Program-made: the position numbers and the translations under genes
NCBI RefSeq assembly: GCF_014648915.1
Contig: NZ_BMSA01000038.1
Location: 1 to 64,000, forward strand
From: Streptomyces phaeofaciens
GTDB taxonomy: Bacteria > Actinomycetota > Actinomycetes > Streptomycetales > Streptomycetaceae
Direction of reading: 5' to 3'
DNA: 64,000 bases
Shown here: positions 45,134 to 54,256 of the stretch, piece by piece
Layout: every line of letters starts with the position of its first letter
Position numbering within the stretch: position 1 is the stretch's first letter
Notes under the pieces: model-generated
The model's database searches: none
What the model was told of the DNA's origin: nothing
Seen by the model: the letters and a program-made list of their open reading frames with translations, nothing else

Positions 45134-47200
45134 ATGACAACCGAACCCTTCGGGTCCGACGGTGGCCCGCGCCCCTCCGAGGTGCCCCCGAGCACCGGTC
45201 TGCTGGACGTGCTGAGCGTGTCCGCGATGGTCGTCGACACCCAGGGCCGGATCGTGTTCTGGACCCCGCAGGCGGAGGAGCTGTTCGGCTACAGCGCGCA
45301 GGAGGCCCTCGGCGCGTACGCGGCACGGCTGTTCGTCCACCCCGAGCATCTCCAGTCCGTGGTACGGCTGTTCACGGAGGTGCTGGAGACCGGCCGCAGC
45401 TGGGCCGGCGCCTTCCCCATCCGCCACAAGGACGGCAGCAGCCGGCTGATGGAGTTCCGCAACATGCGGCTCCAGGACGACCTCGGGGACGTCTACGCGC
45501 TGGGCATCGCGGCCGACCACGCCCTGCTCCAGCGCGTCGAGACCGACCTCGCCCTGTGCGAGCGGCTGATCAACCAGTCCCCGATCGGCCTCGCCCTGCT
45601 GGACCCCGATCTGCGGTACGTCCTTGTCAACCCCGCCCTCGAACGCATCGACGGCATCCCCTCCGAGGACCATGTCGGCCGGCACCTGGGCGAGACCCTG
45701 CCCCTCCCGGACGTCGACACCATCGAGTCCGCGCTGCGCCAGGTGCTCACCACCGGCACCCCGCTGCTCGACCAGTACCACGTGGGCACCCCCCGCACCG
45801 ATCCCGACCACGAGCACGCCTGGTCGCTGTCGTTCTACCGGCTGGAGGACCCCGGCGGGCGGGTCCTGGGCGCCGCCGTGTCGGTCGTCGACGTCACCGA
45901 ACGCCACCGGGCCGCCTCGGAGGCCGACCGGGCCCGGCGGCGCCTCGCCCTGATCGCGGACGCCTCCACCAAGGTGGGCACCACGCTGGAGGTGGAGCGG
46001 ACCGCCCGCGAACTGGCCGAGATCGCCGTCCCGCAGCTCGCCGACGTGGTCGCCGTGGACATCCTCGACTCCGCCCTGGCCTGCCGCCGCTCCCGCAGAC
46101 CCGACAACGGCTCCGAGCTGTTCCGGGCCCTCGCCCTGAAGGCGGCCCACCCGACGGTGGCGCTGCGGGCCGCCGACCCGCCCGGTGACATCGCGGCCTA
46201 CGAGGGGGACCGGCTGGTCACCCTGTGCGTGCACACCGGCCGCCCGGTGCTGGTGCGGCACGTCGGCGACCAGGACATCCCGCGGATCGCCCGGGACGCC
46301 GAGGCCGGTGCGATGCTGGCCCGGGCCGGGGTCCACTCGTATCTCGCCGTGCCGCTGATCGCCCACGGCGAGGTGCTCGGCGCCCTCGACCTCAAGCGGA
46401 CCCGCAATCCGCTGCCGTTCGACGACGACGACGTGATCCTCGCCAGCGAGCTGGCCGGCCGCGCCGCCGTGGCCATCGACAACGCCCGCTGGTTCCAGAG
46501 CGTGCGCAACACCGCCCTCACCCTCCAGCGCAGTCTGCTGCCCGACCACGCGCCGCACCACACCGGTCTCGAGGTCGCCTCCCGCTACCAGCCCGCGCAG
46601 ACCACCAGCGAGGTCGGCGGCGACTGGTACGACGTCATCCCCCTGACCGACGACAAGACCGCGCTGGTCGTCGGGGACGTCATGGGCAACGGCATCGACG
46701 CGGCCGCCACCATGGGCCGGCTGCGCACCGCCACCTGCGCCTACGCGGACCTCGACCTCGACCCCGGGGACGTGCTCCAGCATCTGGACAAGATCACCTG
46801 CGATCTGGAGCACTACATCGTCACCTGCCTCTACATCGTGTACGACCCCCGCACCGGGCGGTGCCGCATCGCCAACGCGGGACACATGCCGCCCGCGCTG
46901 GCCCGCCCCGGACAGGCCCCCGTGCTGCTCGACCTGCCGCCCTGCGCACCGCTCGGCGTAGGCGGCATCCACTTCGAGACCACCACCGCCGACCTGGGGC
47001 CCGGCGATCTTTTGGTGCTGTACACCGACGGCCTGGTCGAGACCCGGCAGCACCCCATCGACGACCGCCTGAACGTCCTCCTCGGCTTCCTGGACGAACC
47101 CGAACGGCCCCTGGAGCAGATCTGCGACCTGCTGCTGTACGGCCTGCGCCACCCCGACGACCACGACGACGTCGCCCTCCTGGTCGCCCGCGCGCTCTGA
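45134..47200 (+). CDS. SpoIIE-type phosphatase: PAS-PAS-GAF-PP2C, no HATPase
   Basis: A 688-residue paralogue of its neighbours. PAS 1 (about 25-125; GRIVFWTPQAEELFGY), PAS 2 (135-255), GAF (265-425; AGVHSYLAVPLIAHGEVLG), SpoIIE/PP2C (445-688; GGDWYDVIPL, VVGDVMGNGI, DDVALLVARAL). It ends at the phosphatase domain, so it lacks the kinase-like ATPase carried by the others. AGGAGG precedes ATG 45134. It is convergent with the phosphatase at 47229. Confidence 0.9.
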   Translation: MTTEPFGSDGGPRPSEVPPSTGLLDVLSVSAMVVDTQGRIVFWTPQAEELFGYSAQEALGAYAARLFVHPEHLQSVVRLFTEVLETGRSWAGAFPIRHKDGSSRLMEFRNMRLQDDLGDVYALGIAADHALLQRVETDLALCERLINQSPIGLALLDPDLRYVLVNPALERIDGIPSEDHVGRHLGETLPLPDVDTIESALRQVLTTGTPLLDQYHVGTPRTDPDHEHAWSLSFYRLEDPGGRVLGAAVSVVDVTERHRAASEADRARRRLALIADASTKVGTTLEVERTARELAEIAVPQLADVVAVDILDSALACRRSRRPDNGSELFRALALKAAHPTVALRAADPPGDIAAYEGDRLVTLCVHTGRPVLVRHVGDQDIPRIARDAEAGAMLARAGVHSYLAVPLIAHGEVLGALDLKRTRNPLPFDDDDVILASELAGRAAVAIDNARWFQSVRNTALTLQRSLLPDHAPHHTGLEVASRYQPAQTTSEVGGDWYDVIPLTDDKTALVVGDVMGNGIDAAATMGRLRTATCAYADLDLDPGDVLQHLDKITCDLEHYIVTCLYIVYDPRTGRCRIANAGHMPPALARPGQAPVLLDLPPCAPLGVGGIHFETTTADLGPGDLLVLYTDGLVETRQHPIDDRLNVLLGFLDEPERPLEQICDLLLYGLRHPDDHDDVALLVARAL

Positions 47201-47228
47201 GCCCGTTCCGGGCCGGAGGAAGCCTGTC

Positions 47229-49418
47229 CTAGACGAACTCCAGGGCAGCCGCAACGCCGGCGGACTCGTTCAGCTCGGCCCAGACCGTCTTGCCGTACCG
47301 GGCGGTGCGGGTGCCCCAGCGGTCGGCGAGCTGCGCGACCAGGAACAGGCCGCGGCCGCCCTCGTCGAACGTGCGGGCCCGGCGCAGATGCGGGGTCGTG
47401 GTGCCGGAGTCGGAGACCTCGCAGAGCAGCGAGCGGTCGTGGATGAGGCGCAGCCGGATCGGCGGCCGGCCGTACCGGACGGCGTTGGTGACCAGCTCGC
47501 TGACGACGAGTCCGGCGGTGAAGTCCAGCTCCTCCAGTCCCCAGGCGCTCAGCTGCCGGGCGACGTCCGCGCGTGCCCCGGCGACGGCGGCGGGGTCCGC
47601 CGCCAGCTCCCAGGCGGCGACCTGGCGCTCCCCCAGCCCCCGGGTGCGGGCCAGCAGCAGGGCCACGTCGTCGTCCGGGCGGTCCGGCAGCATGGCGTCG
47701 AGTACCCGGTCGCAGGTCGCCTCCAGGGACGGCCCGGCGTGGTCGAGGGCCTGGCGCAGCCGGTCGAGGCCGGCCTCGACGTCGTGGTCGCGGGCCTCGA
47801 TCAGGCCGTTGGTGTAGAGGGCGAGGAGGCTGCCCTCGGGCAGGTCGAACTCCGCCGCCTCGAAGGGCAGTCCGCCGAGGCCCAGGGGCGGGCCGGGCGG
47901 CAGGTCGAGGATCTCCGCCCGCCCGTCCGGGCGCAGCACGGCGGGCAGCACATGACCGGCGCGGGCGAGGGCGCAGCGCCGCGAGACGGGGTCGTAGACG
48001 GCGTACAGACAGGTGGCGCCGACGTCTCCCTCGGGGCCGTCGTCTCCTTCACCGCCGGTGTCCCCCTCGCCGTCGGTGTCCGGCCCGTCGGAGGCTTCCG
48101 CGGCCAGGCGCAGGACCACGTCGTCGAGGTGCGTGAGGAGTTCGTCGGGCGGCAGGTCGATGTCGGCGAGGGTGCGGACGGCGGTGCGCAGCCGGCCCAT
48201 GGTGGCGGCGGCGTGGACACCGTGGCCGACGACGTCGCCGACGACGAGGGCGACCCGGGCGCCGGAGAGCGGGATGACGTCGTACCAGTCGCCGCCCACA
48301 CCGGCCTGGGCACCGGCGGGCAGGTACCGCCAGGCGACGTCCACGGCGGACTGGCGCGGGGTGTGCCGCGGGAGCAGGCTGCGCTGGAGGGCGAGCGCGG
48401 CGGCCCGGGCGTGGGTGTAGCGGCGGGCGTTGTCCACGGCGACCGCCGCCCTGGCCGCGATCTCCTGTGCGAGCAGCAGGTCCTCGTCGTCGAAGAGGTC
48501 GGGGTCGCGGAAGCGTTCCAGCCGGGCCACGCCCAGGGTGGTGCCGCGGGCGCGCAGGGGGACGACGAGGGTGGAGTGGACCCGGTCGGGGCCGGCCGGG
48601 GGACCGCCCGGCGGGTGGGCGTCCTGCGCATGGTGGCGGGAGGGCCGGCCGGTGGCGAGGGCGCGGGCCGGGGCCGAACCCTCCGGGTAGGTGTGCAGGC
48701 CCTGCGGGGGTATCTCCGGGTCCGGGGGGTCCTCGGTCACGGACCGCTGGGCGACCCGCCGCAGCACGGGCGGGCTCTTGCCGGGGGCGTCGTTCCCGTG
48801 CAGGACCGAGTCCAGCAGGTCGACGGTGACGGAGTCGGCGAAGTGCTCGACGACGACGTCCGCCAGTTCCTCGGCGGTGCGGGCGATGTCGAGCGTGGTG
48901 CCGACGCACATGCTCGCGTCGCTCACCAGCGACAGCCGCCACCGCAGCCGCCGGTCGCGCTCCTCCTGGAACGCCGCCACGCTCTGCTCGGACGAGCGGT
49001 CCACGTACCCGATCCCCGTCATGATCATCAGGCGGGCGGCCGCGGTGACCTGCGTGGGGTCGTCGCTGAGCGCGGGCAGCTCGGCGAGCAGCCGGTCGAA
49101 GACGATGGCCTGGGCGAGCCGGTGGGCCCGCAGCAGCGCGCTGACGGAGGTGCCGTGCCGGGCGAGCCGGCGCGCGCGTTCGGCGTCGGCGGCGGGTGGT
49201 TCGAGCCGGTTCGGATCGACGCCGTGCGCGAGGTCGGACAGGGCACCGTTGATGTGGTCGGCGATGTTCTTCGACGTCATCCGGCCGATGTCCGGCTCGC
49301 CCCACAGTTCGGGGACCTCCTGCCGCAGGCATCGCTCCACGTCCGCGATCAGCCGGTCCCGGCCCGAGCCGAGCCGCCGCGCGGCGCGGGCCACCAGTCC
49401 GTCGGCGGTGACGTCCAC
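47229..49418 (-). CDS. SpoIIE-type phosphatase: helical sensor-GAF-PP2C-HATPase
   Basis: A 729-residue protein. The N-terminal 145 residues are helical and resemble the RsbRD/PucR-type N-terminal domain (RLARHGTSVSALLRAHRLAQ). Then GAF (about 160-335), PP2C (350-575; GGDWYDVIPL, VVGDVVGHGV, DDDVALLLART) with a Glu/Asp/Gly-rich insertion (SDGPDTDGEGDTGGEGDDG), and HATPase (595-715; VVSELVTNAVRYG, GGRGLFLVAQL). The start is GTG 49418, without a ribosome site; TAACGT lies seven bases upstream, so the mRNA may be leaderless. Confidence 0.88.
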   Translation of the reverse strand: MDVTADGLVARAARRLGSGRDRLIADVERCLRQEVPELWGEPDIGRMTSKNIADHINGALSDLAHGVDPNRLEPPAADAERARRLARHGTSVSALLRAHRLAQAIVFDRLLAELPALSDDPTQVTAAARLMIMTGIGYVDRSSEQSVAAFQEERDRRLRWRLSLVSDASMCVGTTLDIARTAEELADVVVEHFADSVTVDLLDSVLHGNDAPGKSPPVLRRVAQRSVTEDPPDPEIPPQGLHTYPEGSAPARALATGRPSRHHAQDAHPPGGPPAGPDRVHSTLVVPLRARGTTLGVARLERFRDPDLFDDEDLLLAQEIAARAAVAVDNARRYTHARAAALALQRSLLPRHTPRQSAVDVAWRYLPAGAQAGVGGDWYDVIPLSGARVALVVGDVVGHGVHAAATMGRLRTAVRTLADIDLPPDELLTHLDDVVLRLAAEASDGPDTDGEGDTGGEGDDGPEGDVGATCLYAVYDPVSRRCALARAGHVLPAVLRPDGRAEILDLPPGPPLGLGGLPFEAAEFDLPEGSLLALYTNGLIEARDHDVEAGLDRLRQALDHAGPSLEATCDRVLDAMLPDRPDDDVALLLARTRGLGERQVAAWELAADPAAVAGARADVARQLSAWGLEELDFTAGLVVSELVTNAVRYGRPPIRLRLIHDRSLLCEVSDSGTTTPHLRRARTFDEGGRGLFLVAQLADRWGTRTARYGKTVWAELNESAGVAAALEFV

Positions 49419-49749
49419 AAGGAAGACGTTACGCCGTACGGGCGTATCCGCACCGCCGGGGCCGCTCCGGGCCGCCGGGGCCGCTCCGGGCCGCCAGGGC
49501 CCGCGGGGGCCCCGTCCGGCCGGGTGCCTCCCTGTGGGGAGGGCGGCCGGTGGGCGCGGGCGGCGTCGGTGGGAGAAGGCCGACGGGGGCGAAGTCGTAC
49601 GCCCTGAGGTGGGCGTACGCGTCGAGGAGCTGGAGGCGAGGCAGCCGGGGTCGGCGAGGGCCCTGTCGACCCCGAAGTGGTCGCCCCAGCAGGGCCGAAC
49701 GCCGTGCCGGGTGAGTGGTGCGTGCGGTGCGAACGGGTGGCGGTGTCGC
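49419..49749. other. 331-base gap with short GC repeats
   Basis: Between the phosphatase start and the ROK stop. A 19-base unit with core GGGCCGCTCCGGGCCGCC appears about twice near 49460-49495. On the minus strand a protein-like run LQLLDAYAHLRAYDFAPVGL is readable near 49580-49640 but has no start, ribosome site or family match. No gene is called. Confidence 0.4.
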
Positions 49750-50940
49750 CTACGCGGGTGCGAAGAGGTGGTCGCTGATCAGGCGGGCCCCGCCGATGAC
49801 ACCGGCGGTGGGTCCCAGCTCGCCCAGGACGATGGGCAGGTTGCGGGTCGCCAGGGGCAGTGACTGGCGGTAGACCTGGGTGCGGATCGCGGCGAGCAGG
49901 GTGTGGCCGAGGCCGGTCACCCCGCCGCCGATCACCACCAGGCCGGGGTTGAAGAAGGAGACGAGTCCGGCGATGACCTGGCCGACCTGGGTGCCGCCCG
50001 CGCGGATCAGGTCGAGCGCGGTGGCGTCACCGGCGGCGGCCGCGGCCGCGACGTCGACGGCGGTGAGGGTGCCGTTCGCCTCCAGCCGGGCCGCGAGGTC
50101 GGCGGAGAGGCCCTGGCGGGCGGCCTCCACCGCGTCCCGGGCCAGGGCGGCGCCGCTGAAGTGGGCCTCCAGGCAGCCCCGGTTGCCGCAGGCGCAGGGC
50201 CGGCCGTCGGGCACGGCCTGGATGTGGCCGATGTCGCCCGCGCTGCCGGTCGTACCGCGGTGGACCCGGCCGCCGACGACGATGCCGCAGCCGATACCCG
50301 TGCCGATCTTGACGCAGAGGTAGTCGGCGACCGGCCGGGCGACTCCGGCGTGCTGCTCCCCCATCGCCATGAGGTTCACGTCGTTGTCGACCATGACCGG
50401 GCAGCCGAGTTCCTGGCTGAGCGCCTCCCGCACGGGGAAGCCGTCCCAGCCCGGCATGATCGGCGGCGCGACCGGCACGCCCTCGGGGAACCGGACCGGG
50501 CCGGGGACGCCGACACCGGCGCCGTCGAAGCCCTCGGCGAGCCCGGTGGCCTTCAACTTCCCGGCCATCTCCAGGACTTGCTCGAAGACCGCGACGGGCC
50601 CCTCGCGGACGTCCATCGGCTGGTTCAGATGGCCGAGGATCTCCAGTTCCGCGTTGGTGACGGCGACGTCGACCGAGGTCGCGCCGATGTCGACACCGAG
50701 GAAGCGCAGGCCGGGGTGGAGCCGGACGTTGTGGGAGCGGCGGCCGCCGCGCGAGGCGGCGAGTCCGTCGGCCACCACCAGGCCCGTCTCCAGCAGCCGG
50801 TCCACCTCGACGGCCAGCTTGGACCGGGACAGGTCGACCCGGTCGCCCAGCTGGGCACGGGAGTGGGGGCCGCCGTCCCGGAGCAGCTTCAGCAGGCGGG
50901 ACTGGTGCGCGTTCGCCGGTCGTGCCGTCATGCGTCTCAC
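49750..50940 (-). CDS. ROK-family transcriptional regulator
   Basis: A 396-residue regulator. N-terminal winged helix (NAHQSRLLKLLRDGGPHSRA; LGDRVDLSRSKLAVEVDRLL), then the ROK sugar-kinase-like fold: LGVDIGATSVDVAVTN, GTGIGCGIVVGG and zinc motif CACGNRGCLEAH. These proteins (XylR/NagC type) sense sugars. GTG 50940 is chosen for GGAGGGG five bases before it on the minus strand. No sugar operon adjoins, so its targets are elsewhere or are the transport locus at 22.5 kb. Confidence 0.88.
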   Translation of the reverse strand: MRRMTARPANAHQSRLLKLLRDGGPHSRAQLGDRVDLSRSKLAVEVDRLLETGLVVADGLAASRGGRRSHNVRLHPGLRFLGVDIGATSVDVAVTNAELEILGHLNQPMDVREGPVAVFEQVLEMAGKLKATGLAEGFDGAGVGVPGPVRFPEGVPVAPPIMPGWDGFPVREALSQELGCPVMVDNDVNLMAMGEQHAGVARPVADYLCVKIGTGIGCGIVVGGRVHRGTTGSAGDIGHIQAVPDGRPCACGNRGCLEAHFSGAALARDAVEAARQGLSADLAARLEANGTLTAVDVAAAAAAGDATALDLIRAGGTQVGQVIAGLVSFFNPGLVVIGGGVTGLGHTLLAAIRTQVYRQSLPLATRNLPIVLGELGPTAGVIGGARLISDHLFAPA

Positions 50941-51161
50941 GAACCCCTCCCCGCCATGATTCGGCCACCAGTGACTGGCTTTCGAGGGGAAGGTAGCAGC
51001 GGCCGCCGACTCTGGGAAGAAGCGGTGGATAAAGGAGCTACGGCTTTCTCCATTCACAGGACAAAGCTCCACTCGCAGGACAAAGGCCTGGCCCACCGGC
51101 TCCGGCGGGGCACAGCGGCCACCTCCGCCCCTCGGGCCGGAGCTCACGGCACAGTGGGCAC

Positions 51162-51587
51162 ATGGACGCAGACAACAGGGACATTCTGGCCGGGGCGCAC
51201 GTGGCGACCAGGCTGCCCACGCAGGACCTGGAGCGGGCGCGGCGCTTCTACGCCGAGCGGCTCGGCCTGGAGCCCGTCGACGAGCGGCCCGGCGGGCTGC
51301 TGTACCGGTGCGCGGGGGCGGAGTTCGCGCTGTACCGCTCGACGGGAGCCTCCTCCGGCACCTTCACCCAGATGGCCTTCCAGGTCGACGACATCGAGAC
51401 CGCCGTGGCGGAGCTGAGGCGGCGAGGAGTCGTGTTCGAGGACGTCGACGTACCCGGCTTCCGGACGCACGACGGGATCGCCGAGGTCGAGGGGAACTAT
51501 CCGAGCACGGGCGCGCGCGGCGAACGCGGCGCCTGGTTCCGCGACAGCGAGGGAAACCTGCTGGGCATCGGCCAGCCGGTGCTCTGA
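51162..51587 (+). CDS. VOC (glyoxalase-fold) protein
   Basis: A 141-residue protein: RLPTQDLERARRFYAERLGL opens it, FTQMAFQVDDIETAVAELR follows, and WFRDSEGNLLGIGQPV closes the second half with the usual metal-ligand Glu. It is a single gene in the gap between the ROK regulator and the DUF4157 gene. Substrate unknown; unrelated in detail to the VOC protein at 3722. Confidence 0.87.
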   Translation: MDADNRDILAGAHVATRLPTQDLERARRFYAERLGLEPVDERPGGLLYRCAGAEFALYRSTGASSGTFTQMAFQVDDIETAVAELRRRGVVFEDVDVPGFRTHDGIAEVEGNYPSTGARGERGAWFRDSEGNLLGIGQPVL

Positions 51588-51649
51588 ACGGGCGCCGGCC
51601 GTGGCCGGGGCGGGAACGGAACGCGGCGGACGGGCCGCCGCGCCACAGC

Positions 51650-53347
51650 TCACCCGTTGCCGAAGTGCCGGACCTTGAAGCCTCCGCCGTCCGGCTGCGC
51701 GGCCTTGTCCTTGGCCTCGGAGTAGACCTCGGCGAGCACGGCGGGCATCCCCGCGTAGTTCATCGCCCGCCGCACCCGGTCGCGCAGCTCCGCCCAGTCG
51801 ACATCGCGGTCCTTGGCGCCGGCCAGCCCGCAGAGCCGCTTCAGTTCGGTCCGGGCGTCCTTGGCCCGGCGGGTCGTGGTGATCCCGTCCTTGGGGAACG
51901 CGGCCGCGAGCAGCCCGACCAGGCGCTCGATGAGCGCGTCCTGGGCGGAGGCCTTGGGCATCTTGCCCTTGTCGAGCGGGAGTACCAGCCCGTCGCCCTG
52001 ACGCCCGGCGGGCCGGTACTCGGGGAAGTCCTGGAAGTCCGGCATGCTCAGCCGTCCCAGCAGGGCGCTCATCGGCTGGACCGTACCGTTGCGGGACTCC
52101 TGCCGGACCTCCTCGACCAGGCCGTCCGGGGCATAGGTGACCAGGGAGTTCGCCACCGCCGAGCCGACGACCTCGGTCATCCACGCCCCGCGGATCTCGT
52201 ACTGGTCGGAGTCCTTCGCCTTGTCCGTGCTCTGGCTCAGGTTCCCGGGGTCGTAGACGGACTTGATCTGCTTCTCGCTGACCGCGTTGCCGGTCACCCG
52301 CCGGTAGGTCTCCAGGGGGACGAGGAAGGACCGCACCAGTGTCGTGGTCTGCGCCGTCGGCGTGGCGAAGCCGCTCGGGTCGCTGCGGTTCTTCTGGTCC
52401 TGGTAGGTGCGCACGTAGTGCATCGACCGCCACGGGCGGCCCATGTTCAGCCAGGCGGCGTCCTGCTGGTTGCGGAAGTCGATGGAGCCGTCCCCGCGCT
52501 GGTGCACGTCCTTGTGGCCGCCGCCGGCCATCACCGGTGCGAACACCGTCTGGTAGACGCGGACGTGCGGCTCCCCGTCGTGCTCCTCCACGTCGATGTC
52601 GCCCCGGTTGGTCAGCGAGACCTTGCCGCCGGCCGACGCCACGTAGCTCGGCTCCTGATGGATCATCCGCTGCACGGGCGCGGGTCCCTGGCCGGCCCCG
52701 GGCCGCCGTGCCGGACGACCCGCAGCGTCCGCCGGGGCGGCGGGGGCCGGCCCGCTCATCACCCGGACCGCGTTCGCCTCGGCGGCCCGCTCGTCGCGGT
52801 CGCCCGGATCGCTGACCCGCAGCCCCGCCCCGTTGTCCGCGCCGGCCACCGGGCCCGTGCGCTGCTGGATGACGTGGGTGAGCTCATGGGCGAGGGTGTG
52901 CTTGTCCGCGCCACCGGCCCCGATGACGACGTGGTGCCCCGAGGTGTAGGCGCGGGCACCCAGTTCGGCGGCGGAGCGGCGGGCGTCGGTGCCGGTGTGC
53001 AGGCGTACGTCGGAGAAGTCGGCGTCGAGCCGGGCCTCCATCTCCGAGCGCAGCGGGGCGGCGAGCGGCTGCCCCGGGGAGGACAGGACGTCGCCGACGG
53101 CGGACCGCTGCACCGCGGCGGTGTTCTGTGCGTGGCCGCACCCGGGCCCGTGCTCGTGCCGCTCCCGTTCCTCGCTGCGGACCAGCTGGACCGAGCGGGT
53201 GGCGGCCGCGTTCCCGGCGGTTCGCTGGAGGGCGAGGAGTCCGTCCGGGGACAGCGGGAGCGCCGGCCGGGCCGAGGCCGAGGCGGCACGGGCGGCCGCC
53301 CTCACCTCGCCGGACCCGGTGTTCCTCGCGGGGCGGTGCGCGCGCAT
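51650..53347 (-). CDS. DUF4157 (eCIS-core-type) protein with zinc-protease motif and unknown C-terminus
   Basis: A 565-residue protein without a signal peptide. The N-terminus has SPDGLLALQRTAGNAAA, a motif typical of this group. DUF4157 (about 85-165) includes PLAAPLRSEMEARLDADFSDV, RLHTGTDARRSAAELGARAY and the metalloprotease motif HELTH (154-158). Two QRM/QR-type linkers separate it from a 330-residue C-terminal region (WLNMGRPWRSMHYVRTY, SFLVPLETYRRVTGNAVSE) that was not recognised. DUF4157 proteins often accompany contractile injection systems as effectors or adaptors, but none of the sheath or tube genes is in this window. Confidence 0.82.
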   Translation of the reverse strand: MRAHRPARNTGSGEVRAAARAASASARPALPLSPDGLLALQRTAGNAAATRSVQLVRSEERERHEHGPGCGHAQNTAAVQRSAVGDVLSSPGQPLAAPLRSEMEARLDADFSDVRLHTGTDARRSAAELGARAYTSGHHVVIGAGGADKHTLAHELTHVIQQRTGPVAGADNGAGLRVSDPGDRDERAAEANAVRVMSGPAPAAPADAAGRPARRPGAGQGPAPVQRMIHQEPSYVASAGGKVSLTNRGDIDVEEHDGEPHVRVYQTVFAPVMAGGGHKDVHQRGDGSIDFRNQQDAAWLNMGRPWRSMHYVRTYQDQKNRSDPSGFATPTAQTTTLVRSFLVPLETYRRVTGNAVSEKQIKSVYDPGNLSQSTDKAKDSDQYEIRGAWMTEVVGSAVANSLVTYAPDGLVEEVRQESRNGTVQPMSALLGRLSMPDFQDFPEYRPAGRQGDGLVLPLDKGKMPKASAQDALIERLVGLLAAAFPKDGITTTRRAKDARTELKRLCGLAGAKDRDVDWAELRDRVRRAMNYAGMPAVLAEVYSEAKDKAAQPDGGGFKVRHFGNG

Positions 53348-53559
53348 GGTGGGATCCCTCTGTAGCGGTTCACACCCGGTCTACCGCCGCCCGCCCTCCA
53401 CCCGGAAGGTACGGCAGGGCAGACTCACCGTCCGGCGGGGCAGCGTGGGGGGCCTGCGCGGGCGGTCCGGACCGGGCCGGTGACGCGCTACGGCGGCGGG
53501 TCGCCGCCCCCGGGCGAATCCGCTGGCCCGGGGCACCGCAGGACAGCGACACTGGGCCG

Positions 53560-54069
53560 GTGAACACCCCTCTGCCGGTGCCCGGCCCGCCGCCGGTCCC
53601 GGACCCGCGCACCCGGGACACCGCTCTCGACCCCGCGGGCACGCACACCCCGCGTCCGGCCGCCGGCACACCCCTGTCGGAGCCGATCGAGCGGGCAACC
53701 GGTGCCGGGCGCGATGCCGGGCGCGTCGGGGCCGCACCCACCACGGAGCCCGACCGCGACCGGGTGCCCGAGGAGCGGCTCGCCAGGCTGTGGAAGGACC
53801 ACCGGCGCGCGCCGTACCCCGACGGCTTCCGCGGAGTGAACATCGGGGGCGTGGAGCTGATCCTCCTGGACGCCGACGTCGCCGGCCTCGTCCGGAGCGA
53901 GCTGGACGGCGGACTCGGCGGCGCGGGCATCGCCGGCCTGTGGGCGTGCATCGCCGACCTCGACACGGCCCTGCCCCTGATCGACGAACCGTACTGCCTC
54001 GACTACTTCACGAGACTGCGCACGATGGCCCGGCTCGCGGCGGCACGCCACCTCCCCACGGCGACCTGA
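53560..54069 (+). CDS. Hypothetical protein
   Basis: About 169 residues. The first 70 are Pro/Thr/Arg-rich and probably disordered; the last 95 look folded (RLARLWKDHRRAPYPDGFRG, VELILLDADVAGLVRSELDG, CIADLDTALPLIDEPYCLDY). GTG 53560 has no strong ribosome site, and a start nearer the folded part is possible. No family is recognised. It stands alone between DUF4157 and the NAD kinase. Confidence 0.6.
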   Translation: MNTPLPVPGPPPVPDPRTRDTALDPAGTHTPRPAAGTPLSEPIERATGAGRDAGRVGAAPTTEPDRDRVPEERLARLWKDHRRAPYPDGFRGVNIGGVELILLDADVAGLVRSELDGGLGGAGIAGLWACIADLDTALPLIDEPYCLDYFTRLRTMARLAAARHLPTAT

Positions 54070-54256
54070 TCACCGGGGTCGAGAAGGCCGACGGAGCGTC
54101 CGACCGAGCCCTCGCACCGGCCGGCGCATACGCCACCAGGGTGACACCTGGGCCGCGCCCCGCACCGTCGCCACCACCTGGTGGTCGCGATCGCCTAGAG
54201 CAGTGGAGGCGGCGTCCGTTCGGGCGGTCCGCCCACGAGATGCCCTGGAGGCGGAG

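Noticed and set aside
49560..49650. Possible gene remnant on the minus strand
   Set aside because: A short protein-like run only; no start, family motif or boundary could be found.
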